Source: an uncultured Curtobacterium sp.
GTDB lineage: Bacteria; Actinomycetota; Actinomycetes; Actinomycetales; Microbacteriaceae
Direction: 5' to 3'
Assembly: GCA_913778205.1 (NCBI GenBank)
Contig: CAJYUW010000001.1
Span: 22,768-86,767 of the forward strand
Length of the DNA stretch: 64,000 nt
The first letter of the stretch is position 1, and each line of letters starts with the position of its first letter. The position numbers and the translations under genes were made by a program. This document shows positions 45,034-52,918 of the stretch, piece after piece. Under the pieces are notes generated by a model. The model saw only the letters and a program-made list of their open reading frames with translations. It ran no database searches and was not told the DNA's origin.

Positions 45034-47262
45034 TCAGCCCACGGTCGCGAGCGCGAACGGCAGCACGGCGGACGCGCCGGCCCGTCGCAGCTCCCGGCCC
45101 GCGACCGTCATCGTCCAGCGGCTGTCGACCAGGTCGTCCACGAGCAGCACCGGCCCGTCGTGCGACTGCACCGCGGCGGCCAGCTCCGGGCCGACGACGA
45201 CCGTGTCCCACACGCCTGCGAGACGGTAGGCGCTGTTCGTCGCGCCGTCGCCACGCGGCGTCCCACCGGACCGCTCGAGCGTCCCGAGGAGTCGCAGCCG
45301 TCCGATCGAGGCGATCGCCTCCGCCAGGGACGCGACGAGTGCAGGCCTCGATCGGGACGACATCGCGACCACACCGGTCGGCCGTTCGGCCCACGGCCAG
45401 TCCTTGAGTGCGCGCACGCAGCCGTCGACGAGCTCCCGCGAGACCGGCCCGTCCGGTGCCGTCGCCGCGAAGAGGGCGCGGAGCGGCCTGCCCCAGCCGA
45501 GGTCGGTCAGGCGGGCGATCGCGCGCCCGGGCTCGACCAGCTCGTCGGCGGCGATCTTGCCGCGCACGGGGACGCCCAGTGCGCTCATGCCCGACGGCCA
45601 CTGGGCCCGCGGGGCGATCTCGACCCCGACCTTGTCGAGCGCCGCCGCGGCACCGGATGCGTCGGACGCGGAGACGTCGGTCGGGTACCAGACACCCGCA
45701 CAGTTGTCGCACCGTCCGCAGGGCTCGGCGGACGGGTCGTCGAGGTCCTGCTGCAGGAGTTGCATGCGGCACGCCGAGGTCGACTCGTACGTGAGCATCG
45801 ACGCGGCCTCGGCAGCCCGGGCGGCGGCGACGCGCTCGTACCGAGCCGCGTCGTACTCCCATCGCTGCCCGGTCGCGACCCACCCGCCGGTCACCCGCTG
45901 CACGGCCCCGTCGACGTCGAGGACCTTGAGCAGCAGTTCGAGGGTGGACCGCTTGACGTCGACGAGCCCTTCGAGCGCGACCGTGGACAGCGGGGACGAC
46001 GAGGCCGACAGCGCGTCGAGCACGGCGTTCGCACGGACCTCGGTCGGCATCGACGCGCTCGCGAAGTACTGCCAGATCTCGGTGTCCTCGCGTCCGGGCA
46101 GGAGCAGGACGTCGGCGTTGTCGGTCGCACGCCCGGCACGGCCGATCTGCTGGTAGTAGGCCACGGGCGAGGACGGGGCGCCGACGTGCACGACGAACCC
46201 GAGGTCGGGCTTGTCGAACCCCATGCCGAGCGCGCTCGTCGCGACGAGCGCCTTGAGCTGGTTGCCCTTGAGCTGCTGCTCCAGCTGCTCGCGCTCTTCG
46301 GTGTCGGTGCGGCCCGTGTACGCGCGGACGGCGTACCCGTTCTCGCGCAGGAGCCGGGCGACGTCCTCGGCCGCGGAGACGGTGAGCGTGTAGACGATGC
46401 CGCTGCCGGGCAGGTCGCCGAGGTGCGCGAGCAGCCAGCCGAGCCGCTGCCGCGCGTCGGGCAGCGTGAGCACCCCGAGCCGGAGCGAGGCACGTGCGAG
46501 CGACCCGCGGATCGTGAACACGGGGGCGTCCGGGCCGGCCGTCAGCTGCTCGGCCACGTCCTCGACCACGCGTTCGTTCGCGGTGGCGGTCGTCGCGAGC
46601 ACGGGCACACCGTGGGGGAGCGAGCGGATGAGCTCGGCGAGCCGACGGTAGTCGGGCCGGAAGTCGTGCCCCCAGTCGGAGATGCAGTGGGCCTCGTCGA
46701 CGACGAGCATGCCCATCCGCGCGATCAGCGTCGGGAGCTGCTCGTCGCGGAACCGTGGGTTGTTCAGGCGCTCGGGGGAGACGAGCAGCACGTCGACCTC
46801 GTCACGGGCGAGCGCCGCCTGCGTCTCGCCCCACTCGTGCGCGTTCGCGGAGTTGATCGACACCGCGCGGACGCCCGCCCGTGCGGCCGCGGCCACCTGG
46901 TCGCGCATGAGCGCGAGCAGCGGGGAGACGAGCACGGTCGGACCCCCGCCACGACGCCGGAGCAGCAGCGTGGCGAGGAAGTACACGGCCGACTTGCCCC
47001 ACCCGGTGCGCTGCACGACGAGGGCGCGTCGCCGGTGCTCGACCAGGGCGGAGATCGCCTCGAGCTGCCCGGGGTGGAACGCGGCGTCCGGCCGCCCCGT
47101 GAGCGCAGCGAGCGCCACCTGCGCCTCGGTCGCCAGCTCCGCCGACGGCGGCAGCTCGCCCGACGGCGGGAGCTGTGCCGACGACGTCGCAGTGGCGCCG
47201 ACGGGCGTCGGGTCACCGGCGGCGGGCGGGTCGACGGCCGGAGCGGAGGCGGGTGTGTCCAT
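45034..47262 (-). CDS. RecQ-family helicase fused to a phosphoribosyltransferase-like domain
   Basis: 742 residues. Helicase core: VVQRTGWGKSAVYFL (motif I), VDEAHCISDWGHDFRPDY (II), TATAN, and YYQQIGRAGRATDNA (VI). A zinc module follows with CRMQLLQQD and CGRCDNCAG (about 510-535). The last 180 residues (from about 555) contain VLLVDDLVDSRWTMTVAGR, a PRPP-binding-type loop of ComF-like phosphoribosyltransferases. No HRDC domain. 3'-5' DNA unwinding is expected; the role of the tail is unknown. CACGAT (47269-47274, minus strand) ends 6 bases before the ATG. Confidence 0.92.
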   Translation of the reverse strand: MDTPASAPAVDPPAAGDPTPVGATATSSAQLPPSGELPPSAELATEAQVALAALTGRPDAAFHPGQLEAISALVEHRRRALVVQRTGWGKSAVYFLATLLLRRRGGGPTVLVSPLLALMRDQVAAAARAGVRAVSINSANAHEWGETQAALARDEVDVLLVSPERLNNPRFRDEQLPTLIARMGMLVVDEAHCISDWGHDFRPDYRRLAELIRSLPHGVPVLATTATANERVVEDVAEQLTAGPDAPVFTIRGSLARASLRLGVLTLPDARQRLGWLLAHLGDLPGSGIVYTLTVSAAEDVARLLRENGYAVRAYTGRTDTEEREQLEQQLKGNQLKALVATSALGMGFDKPDLGFVVHVGAPSSPVAYYQQIGRAGRATDNADVLLLPGREDTEIWQYFASASMPTEVRANAVLDALSASSSPLSTVALEGLVDVKRSTLELLLKVLDVDGAVQRVTGGWVATGQRWEYDAARYERVAAARAAEAASMLTYESTSACRMQLLQQDLDDPSAEPCGRCDNCAGVWYPTDVSASDASGAAAALDKVGVEIAPRAQWPSGMSALGVPVRGKIAADELVEPGRAIARLTDLGWGRPLRALFAATAPDGPVSRELVDGCVRALKDWPWAERPTGVVAMSSRSRPALVASLAEAIASIGRLRLLGTLERSGGTPRGDGATNSAYRLAGVWDTVVVGPELAAAVQSHDGPVLLVDDLVDSRWTMTVAGRELRRAGASAVLPFALATVG

Positions 47263-47512
47263 GACCCCATCGTGTCAGGAGCGACCGACGGAACGCGCTC
47301 CGGGCCTCCAGGCTGTGGACCACGCGCTCCGCGCACCCCCCCTGTGGGGGAGCCGCGACCGCCGCCGGCTGCACTGCCGCGACCGCCGCCGGCTGCACTG
47401 CCGCGACCGCCGCCGGCTGCACTCCCGCGACCGCCGCCGGCTGCACTCCCGCGACCGCCGCCGGCCGCGCTGCCGCGACCGCCGCCGCCGGCCGCGACCG
47501 CCGCCGCCGGCC
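47263..47512. other. Gap upstream of recQ-like gene
   Basis: No gene. It contains a GGGCCTCCAGGC element (47293) and a 24-bp minisatellite that reaches the stop of the lipoprotein gene. Confidence 0.7.
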
Positions 47513-47515
47513 TCA
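47353..47515. repeat. 24-bp minisatellite, about six units
   Basis: Units CCGCGACCGCCGCCGGCTGC plus ACTG or ACTC from 47353, 47377, 47401, 47425 and 47449; a shortened, GCCG-expanded end follows. Confidence 0.9.
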
Positions 47516-49024
47516 CTGGTAGGTGATGAGCGCCGGACTCGGCCGCACGTCGCGCATGGTCTGCTCCGGCGACAGCATCGGCTGGTCCTCGTCGATGAAG
47601 TTCTTCCAGCCCCACCGCACGCCGACCGGGGCGTCCTGGTGCAGCGCCTCCCACGTGGCCTGCTTCTCCGGTTGCGACCCCTGGCCGTCGACGTGGACGA
47701 GCAGGTCGAGCTCGGGGTGCTGCTCGAGCGACGAACGGTCCTGGACCATCGCGGACCGGAACTGGTGCAGGACGAGCGCCTTCGGCGGCAGCCCCTCCGA
47801 CCGGACGAGGTCGGCGAGCCAGTCCGAGACGCGGTCCACCTCGTCGGCGCTGACCGTCCCGATCTGCTGGAGCGGCACCTGGTCCGGGCCGAGCCGCCAC
47901 TCCGGGTCGAGCGCGAGCCACACGCCCGGCTCCGCGAGGAGCGACTCGTACCGCTTCGCCTGGCTGAGGAAGTCCGCCCGTCCGGGCTGGAGGTCGAGGA
48001 TCACCGGCATCCCGGCGTGACGGGCGGCGTCGACGTACGGGCGCAGCGTCTCCGTCGACAGCTCGCTCGAGTAGTCGCCGTCCGGGCCCGGTGCACCGGC
48101 GGCGACGGTCGCGATGACCTCCAACGCGGGCGTCACGGGCTCGTCGGACACGTCGTCGTACTCACGCGCGAGCGACTCCGCACGTCGGACGGTGGCAGCC
48201 GGGCCCTGCTCCCCGAGGACCCCGAGCGCCGGTGTGCCCGGCGCGCCGTACAGGGCCACGAACCGGTGACCGTCGAAGGGCCGCTGCCCGCCGTGCGGGA
48301 GCTGCCACCCGCCACGCGCGGCACGGACCGTCCAGCCCGGGTCGGGCAGTGCGTCGAAGGACCGGCCCACGAGGACGGTCGGGTGGCCGTCGCGTTCGTG
48401 GAGCGCCGTCACGACGTCGGGTGCGGCCGCCGGGTCGGTCACGCCCGTCGGCATCGTCACGACGCGTGCACCCGCGGCGCGGGCCGTCGCCACGGCTGCC
48501 GCGTCCGCGCTGCGGTCCGCGACGACGACGGTCGCCGGCCGGGAGGCGCGGGTCGACCCCGGCGCGGACGTCCCGTCGGGCGCCTGCCGCCGCTCGACGT
48601 CCGTGTCGAGCGACACGCCGCCCTCGGCCTGGTACCAGCGGGTGCCGAGCCGGTCGAGTTCGCGGACGACCGGGCGGTCCGTGTCACCGCTGCCGTGCGC
48701 CTGCCGCCCGTCCGCCTGCTCGCCGGCCCCCGTCAGGAGGACCGGCACGTGCGCGCGCACCGCCGTCGTCGTCGCCGCTGCGATCGCGTCGGCGTCGTCC
48801 ACCGGCGCGACGACCGCACCCGGGGCCGACGCGAACAGGGCGCGACTCGCCCGGACCGACCGATCGGACGCGTCGGCCTGGTCGACGACGGTGACGGCGT
48901 CGGACGGGGCAGCGGCGAGGGTCGCCCGCGGCGGCCCCGGCGGCGTGCCCGTGCAACCAGCGGCGCCGAGCAGCAGTCCGGCGGCCGTCAGGACGAGGGC
49001 GGGACGGAAGGGTCGGGAACGCAT
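47513..49024 (-). CDS. Large lipoprotein of unknown function
   Basis: 503 residues. Lipobox LLLGAAGC (Cys about 24) after a basic, hydrophobic signal peptide. The N-terminal half alternates acidic and Ala-rich segments that resemble cell-wall-binding repeat 2 modules (VVVADRSADAAAVATARAAG). The C-terminal half looks like a TIM barrel (PVILDLQPGRADFLSQAKRY, GVWLALDPEWRLGPDQ, VRWGWKNFIDEDQPM). No family name can be given with confidence; glycan binding or hydrolysis at the cell surface is possible. TAAGGT (49031-49036, minus strand) lies 6 bases before the ATG. Confidence 0.8.
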   Translation of the reverse strand: MRSRPFRPALVLTAAGLLLGAAGCTGTPPGPPRATLAAAPSDAVTVVDQADASDRSVRASRALFASAPGAVVAPVDDADAIAAATTTAVRAHVPVLLTGAGEQADGRQAHGSGDTDRPVVRELDRLGTRWYQAEGGVSLDTDVERRQAPDGTSAPGSTRASRPATVVVADRSADAAAVATARAAGARVVTMPTGVTDPAAAPDVVTALHERDGHPTVLVGRSFDALPDPGWTVRAARGGWQLPHGGQRPFDGHRFVALYGAPGTPALGVLGEQGPAATVRRAESLAREYDDVSDEPVTPALEVIATVAAGAPGPDGDYSSELSTETLRPYVDAARHAGMPVILDLQPGRADFLSQAKRYESLLAEPGVWLALDPEWRLGPDQVPLQQIGTVSADEVDRVSDWLADLVRSEGLPPKALVLHQFRSAMVQDRSSLEQHPELDLLVHVDGQGSQPEKQATWEALHQDAPVGVRWGWKNFIDEDQPMLSPEQTMRDVRPSPALITYQ

Positions 49025-49030
49025 CCGGTC

Positions 49031-49036
49031 ACCTTA
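49031..49036 (-). promoter_or_regulatory. Leaderless -10 for lipoprotein gene
   Basis: TAAGGT on the minus strand ends 6 bases before ATG 49024. Confidence 0.55.
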
Positions 49037-49083
49037 CGAGAGCGCTCTGCGCGCGCTGTGCACGGGGAGGGTCCGGCGTCCGC

Positions 49084-49089
49084 TATGCT
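49084..49089 (+). promoter_or_regulatory. -10 of tRNA-Pro
   Basis: TATGCT, 49 bp upstream of the mature tRNA 5' end. Confidence 0.45.
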
Positions 49090-49137
49090 GGTCGGGCTGC
49101 TCCGGACGGGGCAGTGAGGTTCGCTCGTCGGGCCTCG

Positions 49138-49211
<74 letters not shown>

Positions 49212-49217
49212 CCGCAG

Positions 49218-49254
49218 AGCCCCGATGGAACGCTGGTTTCGTCGGGGCTTTCGT
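49218..49254 (+). terminator. tRNA-Pro terminator
   Basis: AGCCCCGA (49218-49225) pairs with TCGGGGCT (49242-49249), followed by TTCGT. Confidence 0.65.
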
Positions 49255-49376
49255 CGTCCCTGGGACCGTTCCCCCTCCCGGGCCAGAACGGTGTCCCACG
49301 ACGACGCCGACGACGCCGACAGTGCCGGAACACTCGGCACGAGCCGTGTGCGTTCGTCCCGCAGTTCGGTCAGCCT

Positions 49377-49390
49377 GTCAACCGGTGGAC
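49377..49390. promoter_or_regulatory. GntR-type operator copy upstream of SDR gene
   Basis: GTCAACCGGTGGAC, 13 of 14 bases identical to the perfect palindrome at 59830-59843 between the GntR regulator and the MFS operon. It lies about 18 bp upstream of the -35. Confidence 0.6.
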
Positions 49391-49499
49391 CAATCTGCCC
49401 GATCTGCTTGCGCTGCCCGCCAGCGCCTCCCTACGGTGGGGGAACGCCGGGATGTCAATGACGACACGGCCAGACGGCACCGACCGAGGAGAACGACCG

Positions 49500-50252
49500 A
49501 TGACCGACCGCCTGACCGGCAAGACCGCGCTCGTGACCGGCGCCGCGAACGGCATCGGCCGCGCGATCGCCGACGCGTTCGTCGCGGAGGGCGCCGTCGT
49601 CGTCTACGCCGACCGCGACGCCGACGCCGCCCACTGTGCCGCGACCGCGCCGAACGCCGTCGCGCAGGGGATGGACATCGCCGACGAGGACAGTGTCGTC
49701 GCCGCGTTCGACGCGGTGGCGCGGGCCGGCCACCGGGTCGACGTCGTCGTCGCGAACGCGGGCGTGCAGCTGTTCGGGCACGACGCTGCGGTGGCGGACG
49801 TCGACCTCGAGACGTGGGAACGCACCGTGGCGGTGAACCTCACCGGCACGTTCCTCACGGTGAAGCACGCCGTCCGGAGCATGCGCGAGACCGGCGGCGG
49901 GTCGGTCATCTGCACGGGCAGCCCCACCGGGCTGAACGGCGAGGGGTCGACCTTCGCCGCCTACAGCGCGACGAAGGGCGGCATCCACGCCCTCGTCCGG
50001 TCCACCGCGATGGCGTACGCGCGCGACGGCATCCGTGTCAACACGGTCGTCCCCGGCTACACCGAGACCGGGCTCGTCTCGACGATCGCGGACGACCCCG
50101 AGGCGCGGGCGGCGATCGTCTCCCGGACGCCGCTGGGTCGTCCGGGCCGACCGGAGGACGTCACCGGCATCATGGTCTACCTCGCGAGCGACGAGTCGTC
50201 GTACGCCACCGGCGCGGAGTTCCGCGTCGACGGCGGCATGACGAGCCTCTGA
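49500..50252 (+). CDS. SDR family oxidoreductase
   Basis: 250-residue classical short-chain dehydrogenase. Cofactor motif VTGAANGIGRAIA, NAGVQ, catalytic Ser/Tyr/Lys in CTGSPTGLNGEGSTFAAYSATKGG, C-terminal FRVDGGMTSL. The acidic residue after the second strand (YADRDAD) suggests NAD. ATG 49500 is preferred over an in-frame ATG at 49452 because GAGGAGA lies just upstream and the fold starts directly. The lactonase-like gene follows after 12 bp. Polyol or sugar oxidation is likely from context; the substrate is not readable. Confidence 0.92.
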   Translation: MTDRLTGKTALVTGAANGIGRAIADAFVAEGAVVVYADRDADAAHCAATAPNAVAQGMDIADEDSVVAAFDAVARAGHRVDVVVANAGVQLFGHDAAVADVDLETWERTVAVNLTGTFLTVKHAVRSMRETGGGSVICTGSPTGLNGEGSTFAAYSATKGGIHALVRSTAMAYARDGIRVNTVVPGYTETGLVSTIADDPEARAAIVSRTPLGRPGRPEDVTGIMVYLASDESSYATGAEFRVDGGMTSL

Positions 50253-50264
50253 GGGCGTCGCCGC

Positions 50265-51809
50265 GTGCACACCCCGCTGCGCGACGACCTCCCGTGGGCG
50301 GTGTCCCCGGCGTGGCCGGGCGCCGAGTCCGAGCAGAGCGTCGAGGCCGGTCCGTGGCGCCTCACCCTGCGCGGGTCCGAGGTCGCCGACGTCGCGCACG
50401 ACGGCGTCACCGTGCTCCGGGCCGTCCGCTTCGTGACCCGTGACCACGACTGGCGCACCGCGGACGACACGGACGTCCGGACCGCCGTCACGCCGACCCC
50501 GTCCGGTGCGCGGGTCCGGATCGACGCGGCGAGCGGCTTCGACGGCTCGCCGGTCCTCGCGTACGGCATCGACCTCGTGGTCGACGGCGACGAGCTCCGC
50601 GTCGAGGCCACGGCCCGGACGATCGTGCCGTTCCGCCGCAACCGGGTCGGCTTGGTCGTCCTCCACCCACCGACGCTCGCCGGGACCCCCGTCACGGTCC
50701 GGCACCCGACGGCACCCGCGACCGAGGTCGTCCTCCCGACGTGGATCGCTCCGCACCAGCCCGCGGTCGACGTGGCTGGGTACGCGTGGCAGGTCGACGA
50801 CCGCGCGTGCACCCTCGACCTCGACGGCGACGTCTTCGAGATGGAGGACCAGCGCAACTGGACGGACGCGTCCTACAAGACGTACTCGACGCCCCTCGCG
50901 GAGCCGTTCCCCGTCGCGCTCCCCGCCGGGACCGTCGTCCGTCACGCGCTCACACTGCGCGTGGCACACCGGCCGGGAGGCACGGCTCGCCCGGCCGCGG
51001 ACCTCGCGGCGCTCGACGGCCCGGCCCCGACCCCCGGGCGGACGTCCGCACCGGTGGTCCAGTACACGGCCTCCTCCGCACCGGCCGCGGAGCGGCCGGA
51101 CGACGCCGACCTGCCACGGCCCGCCGCGGTCCTGGTCGAACCGGACCTCGACCGGCCCGACGTCGGCGCCGTGCTCGCGCGTGCCCGTCGTGACGCCCGC
51201 GGCGCCTCGCTCGACGTCCGGTTCGTCACCGACGACCCCGCCGCGCTCCGGGCCGCGCTCGACGACCTCCTGGCCACCGGTGCCGTCGCCCGCGTCGGCG
51301 CGTTCGACCCGCGGACGCACGGCACCACGCCGCCCCTGCAGCGGGCGCTGCGCGACGCCGCCACCGCGGTCGGCGGCCTCGAGGTCGTCGCGGGGACCCG
51401 CGCCCACTTCACCGAACTGAACCGGACCGTCGACCTGCACCGCTCGTGGGACGGCCCGCTCGCGTTCAGCGTGACGCCGCAGATGCACGACCGGTCGCGT
51501 GCCCAGGTGACCGAGTCGCTGCGCATGCTGCGCTGGGTGGCGATGAGTGCCTCCAGGCTGGCCGCCGGCAGGCCGCTCCACGTCGGACCGGTCACGCTGC
51601 GCCCGCGGTTCAACGCCGTGGCGACCTCGGCGGTGCCGCACCTCGCCGACCCGGACGACGCCGACGCGACCGACCCGGACCAGCACTCGGCAGCCGCGCG
51701 CGCCTGGACCGACGCGGCGGTGCGGGCGCTGAGCGTCCCGGGGGTCGCGACGGTCACCGTGGGTGAGGTCTGGGGTCCGCGTGGCCTCGTGCCGGGGCGC
51801 CGGCGCTGA
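50265..51809 (+). CDS. D-apionate lactonase-like protein
   Basis: 514 residues, not secreted. The N-terminal beta-rich part has GDVFEMEDQRNWTDASYKTY; the C-terminal barrel-like part has THFTELNR-type segment RAHFTELNRTVDLHRSWDG, FSVTPQMHDRSRAQVTESL, GPVTLRPRFNAVATS and VTVGEVWGPRGLV. From memory these match the family described as D-apionate lactonase (ApnL) in D-apiose catabolism, but I cannot verify this by search. GTG 50265 follows the SDR gene by 12 bp. Confidence in the gene is high, in the function moderate. Confidence 0.62.
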   Translation: MHTPLRDDLPWAVSPAWPGAESEQSVEAGPWRLTLRGSEVADVAHDGVTVLRAVRFVTRDHDWRTADDTDVRTAVTPTPSGARVRIDAASGFDGSPVLAYGIDLVVDGDELRVEATARTIVPFRRNRVGLVVLHPPTLAGTPVTVRHPTAPATEVVLPTWIAPHQPAVDVAGYAWQVDDRACTLDLDGDVFEMEDQRNWTDASYKTYSTPLAEPFPVALPAGTVVRHALTLRVAHRPGGTARPAADLAALDGPAPTPGRTSAPVVQYTASSAPAAERPDDADLPRPAAVLVEPDLDRPDVGAVLARARRDARGASLDVRFVTDDPAALRAALDDLLATGAVARVGAFDPRTHGTTPPLQRALRDAATAVGGLEVVAGTRAHFTELNRTVDLHRSWDGPLAFSVTPQMHDRSRAQVTESLRMLRWVAMSASRLAAGRPLHVGPVTLRPRFNAVATSAVPHLADPDDADATDPDQHSAAARAWTDAAVRALSVPGVATVTVGEVWGPRGLVPGRRR

Positions 51810-51887
51810 CCCCGGCCCGGTGGGCGGGGAGCGGGAACGCGGTGCCGATGGTGCGGCGGTGCGCCGCGGACCTGCCATGATGCCCAC

Positions 51888-52877
51888 ATGGGAACCAGGG
51901 CACCGGAGGAGGATGCACCGTCGTTCCGCCGGTTCCGCATCGAGACGATCAGCGAGCACCGCGACCCCGAGATCGACCGGGCGTACGGCATCGTCGGCGG
52001 CGTCGGTGCCGCCCTCGAGGCGTACCGGTACGTCGGCGCGGGCGACGGCGACGTCTCGATGCGCGGAGCCGAGGTCGAGGGCACGCGCTCGGGTCGACTC
52101 GAACCCCGACCGGGCCACATCGTCTTCTGGATCGGTGACGGCACCGCCACGGTCGAGGACTGCACGGACGGCACCTGCCTCACCGCCGTGCCCGGGCACC
52201 CCGTCGTCCTGTCGGCGTCGGTGCCGTACCGCTTCGTCGCCGATGCCCGCAAGATCACGATGCTCCACCTGTCGGACCGGATCCTGCGTCAGGCGTACGC
52301 CCGTCGGAACCGGCTCGTCGACGGCCCGCTCCTGTTCGACCAGCAGCCCGACATCGCCTCGGCGCTCGGCCCGCTGCGGGCGATCCTCCGCAACCGTGCG
52401 GCCGCCCTCAGGGACGAGCAGCTCGACGGCGCACGCCGGGAAGCGCTCAACGCGGAGATCGCCGACTCCGTCATCGACGCGTTCCCGCTGCGCAACCCGG
52501 TCACGGACGAACCGACGTCCGCCGCGGTCCGGGCGGCGCACTGGATCCACGAGCACGCCGCCGACCCGATCGCGCTCCACGACATCGCGACCGCGGTCGG
52601 GCTGAGCGAACGCGGCCTGCAGAGCGCGTTCCGCCGCCGCTTCGACGAGACCCCGATGGCACGGCTCCGGTCCGAGCGGCTCGACGGCGCACGGACCGAC
52701 CTCCGGTTCGCCCCGGCGGGCACACACGTCCGCGACGTCGCCCGCCGCTGGCAGTTCGGGCACTTCGGGCGGTTCGCGGCGAACTACGCGGAACGCTTCG
52801 GCGAGTCGCCGAGCGAGACCCTGCGACGCGCCCGTGGTGCCGACGGGGGCGGAACGGCCGGCGAGCAGCAGCCGTAG
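51888..52877 (+). CDS. AraC family transcriptional regulator
   Basis: 329 residues. The C-terminal double HTH (about 205-320) reads ADPIALHDIATAVGLSERGL then FGHFGRFAANYAERFGESPS. The N-terminal sensing part is AraC-binding-like (cupin-type) with HIVFWIGDGTATVED. CATGAT ends 6 bases before ATG 51888. It sits between the lactonase-like gene and the acyl-CoA ligase and could control either. Confidence 0.88.
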   Translation: MGTRAPEEDAPSFRRFRIETISEHRDPEIDRAYGIVGGVGAALEAYRYVGAGDGDVSMRGAEVEGTRSGRLEPRPGHIVFWIGDGTATVEDCTDGTCLTAVPGHPVVLSASVPYRFVADARKITMLHLSDRILRQAYARRNRLVDGPLLFDQQPDIASALGPLRAILRNRAAALRDEQLDGARREALNAEIADSVIDAFPLRNPVTDEPTSAAVRAAHWIHEHAADPIALHDIATAVGLSERGLQSAFRRRFDETPMARLRSERLDGARTDLRFAPAGTHVRDVARRWQFGHFGRFAANYAERFGESPSETLRRARGADGGGTAGEQQP

Positions 52878-52918
52878 GATCGGGCCACGCGTTGCGTCGA
52901 CGGAGATGAGAGACCGGG

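Larger units (their letters stand above)
49212..49499. other. tRNA-Pro to SDR gap
   Basis: No gene. It holds the tRNA terminator, the GntR-type operator copy, a promoter (-35 TTGCGC 49408-49413, 18-bp spacer, -10 TACGGT 49432-49437) and the ribosome site GAGGAGA before ATG 49500. Confidence 0.65.

Noticed and set aside
49455..52763. 1102-codon open frame on the minus strand opposite SDR, lactonase-like and AraC genes
   Set aside because: It spans three well-supported plus-strand genes and their gaps and has no motif; codon-bias artefact.
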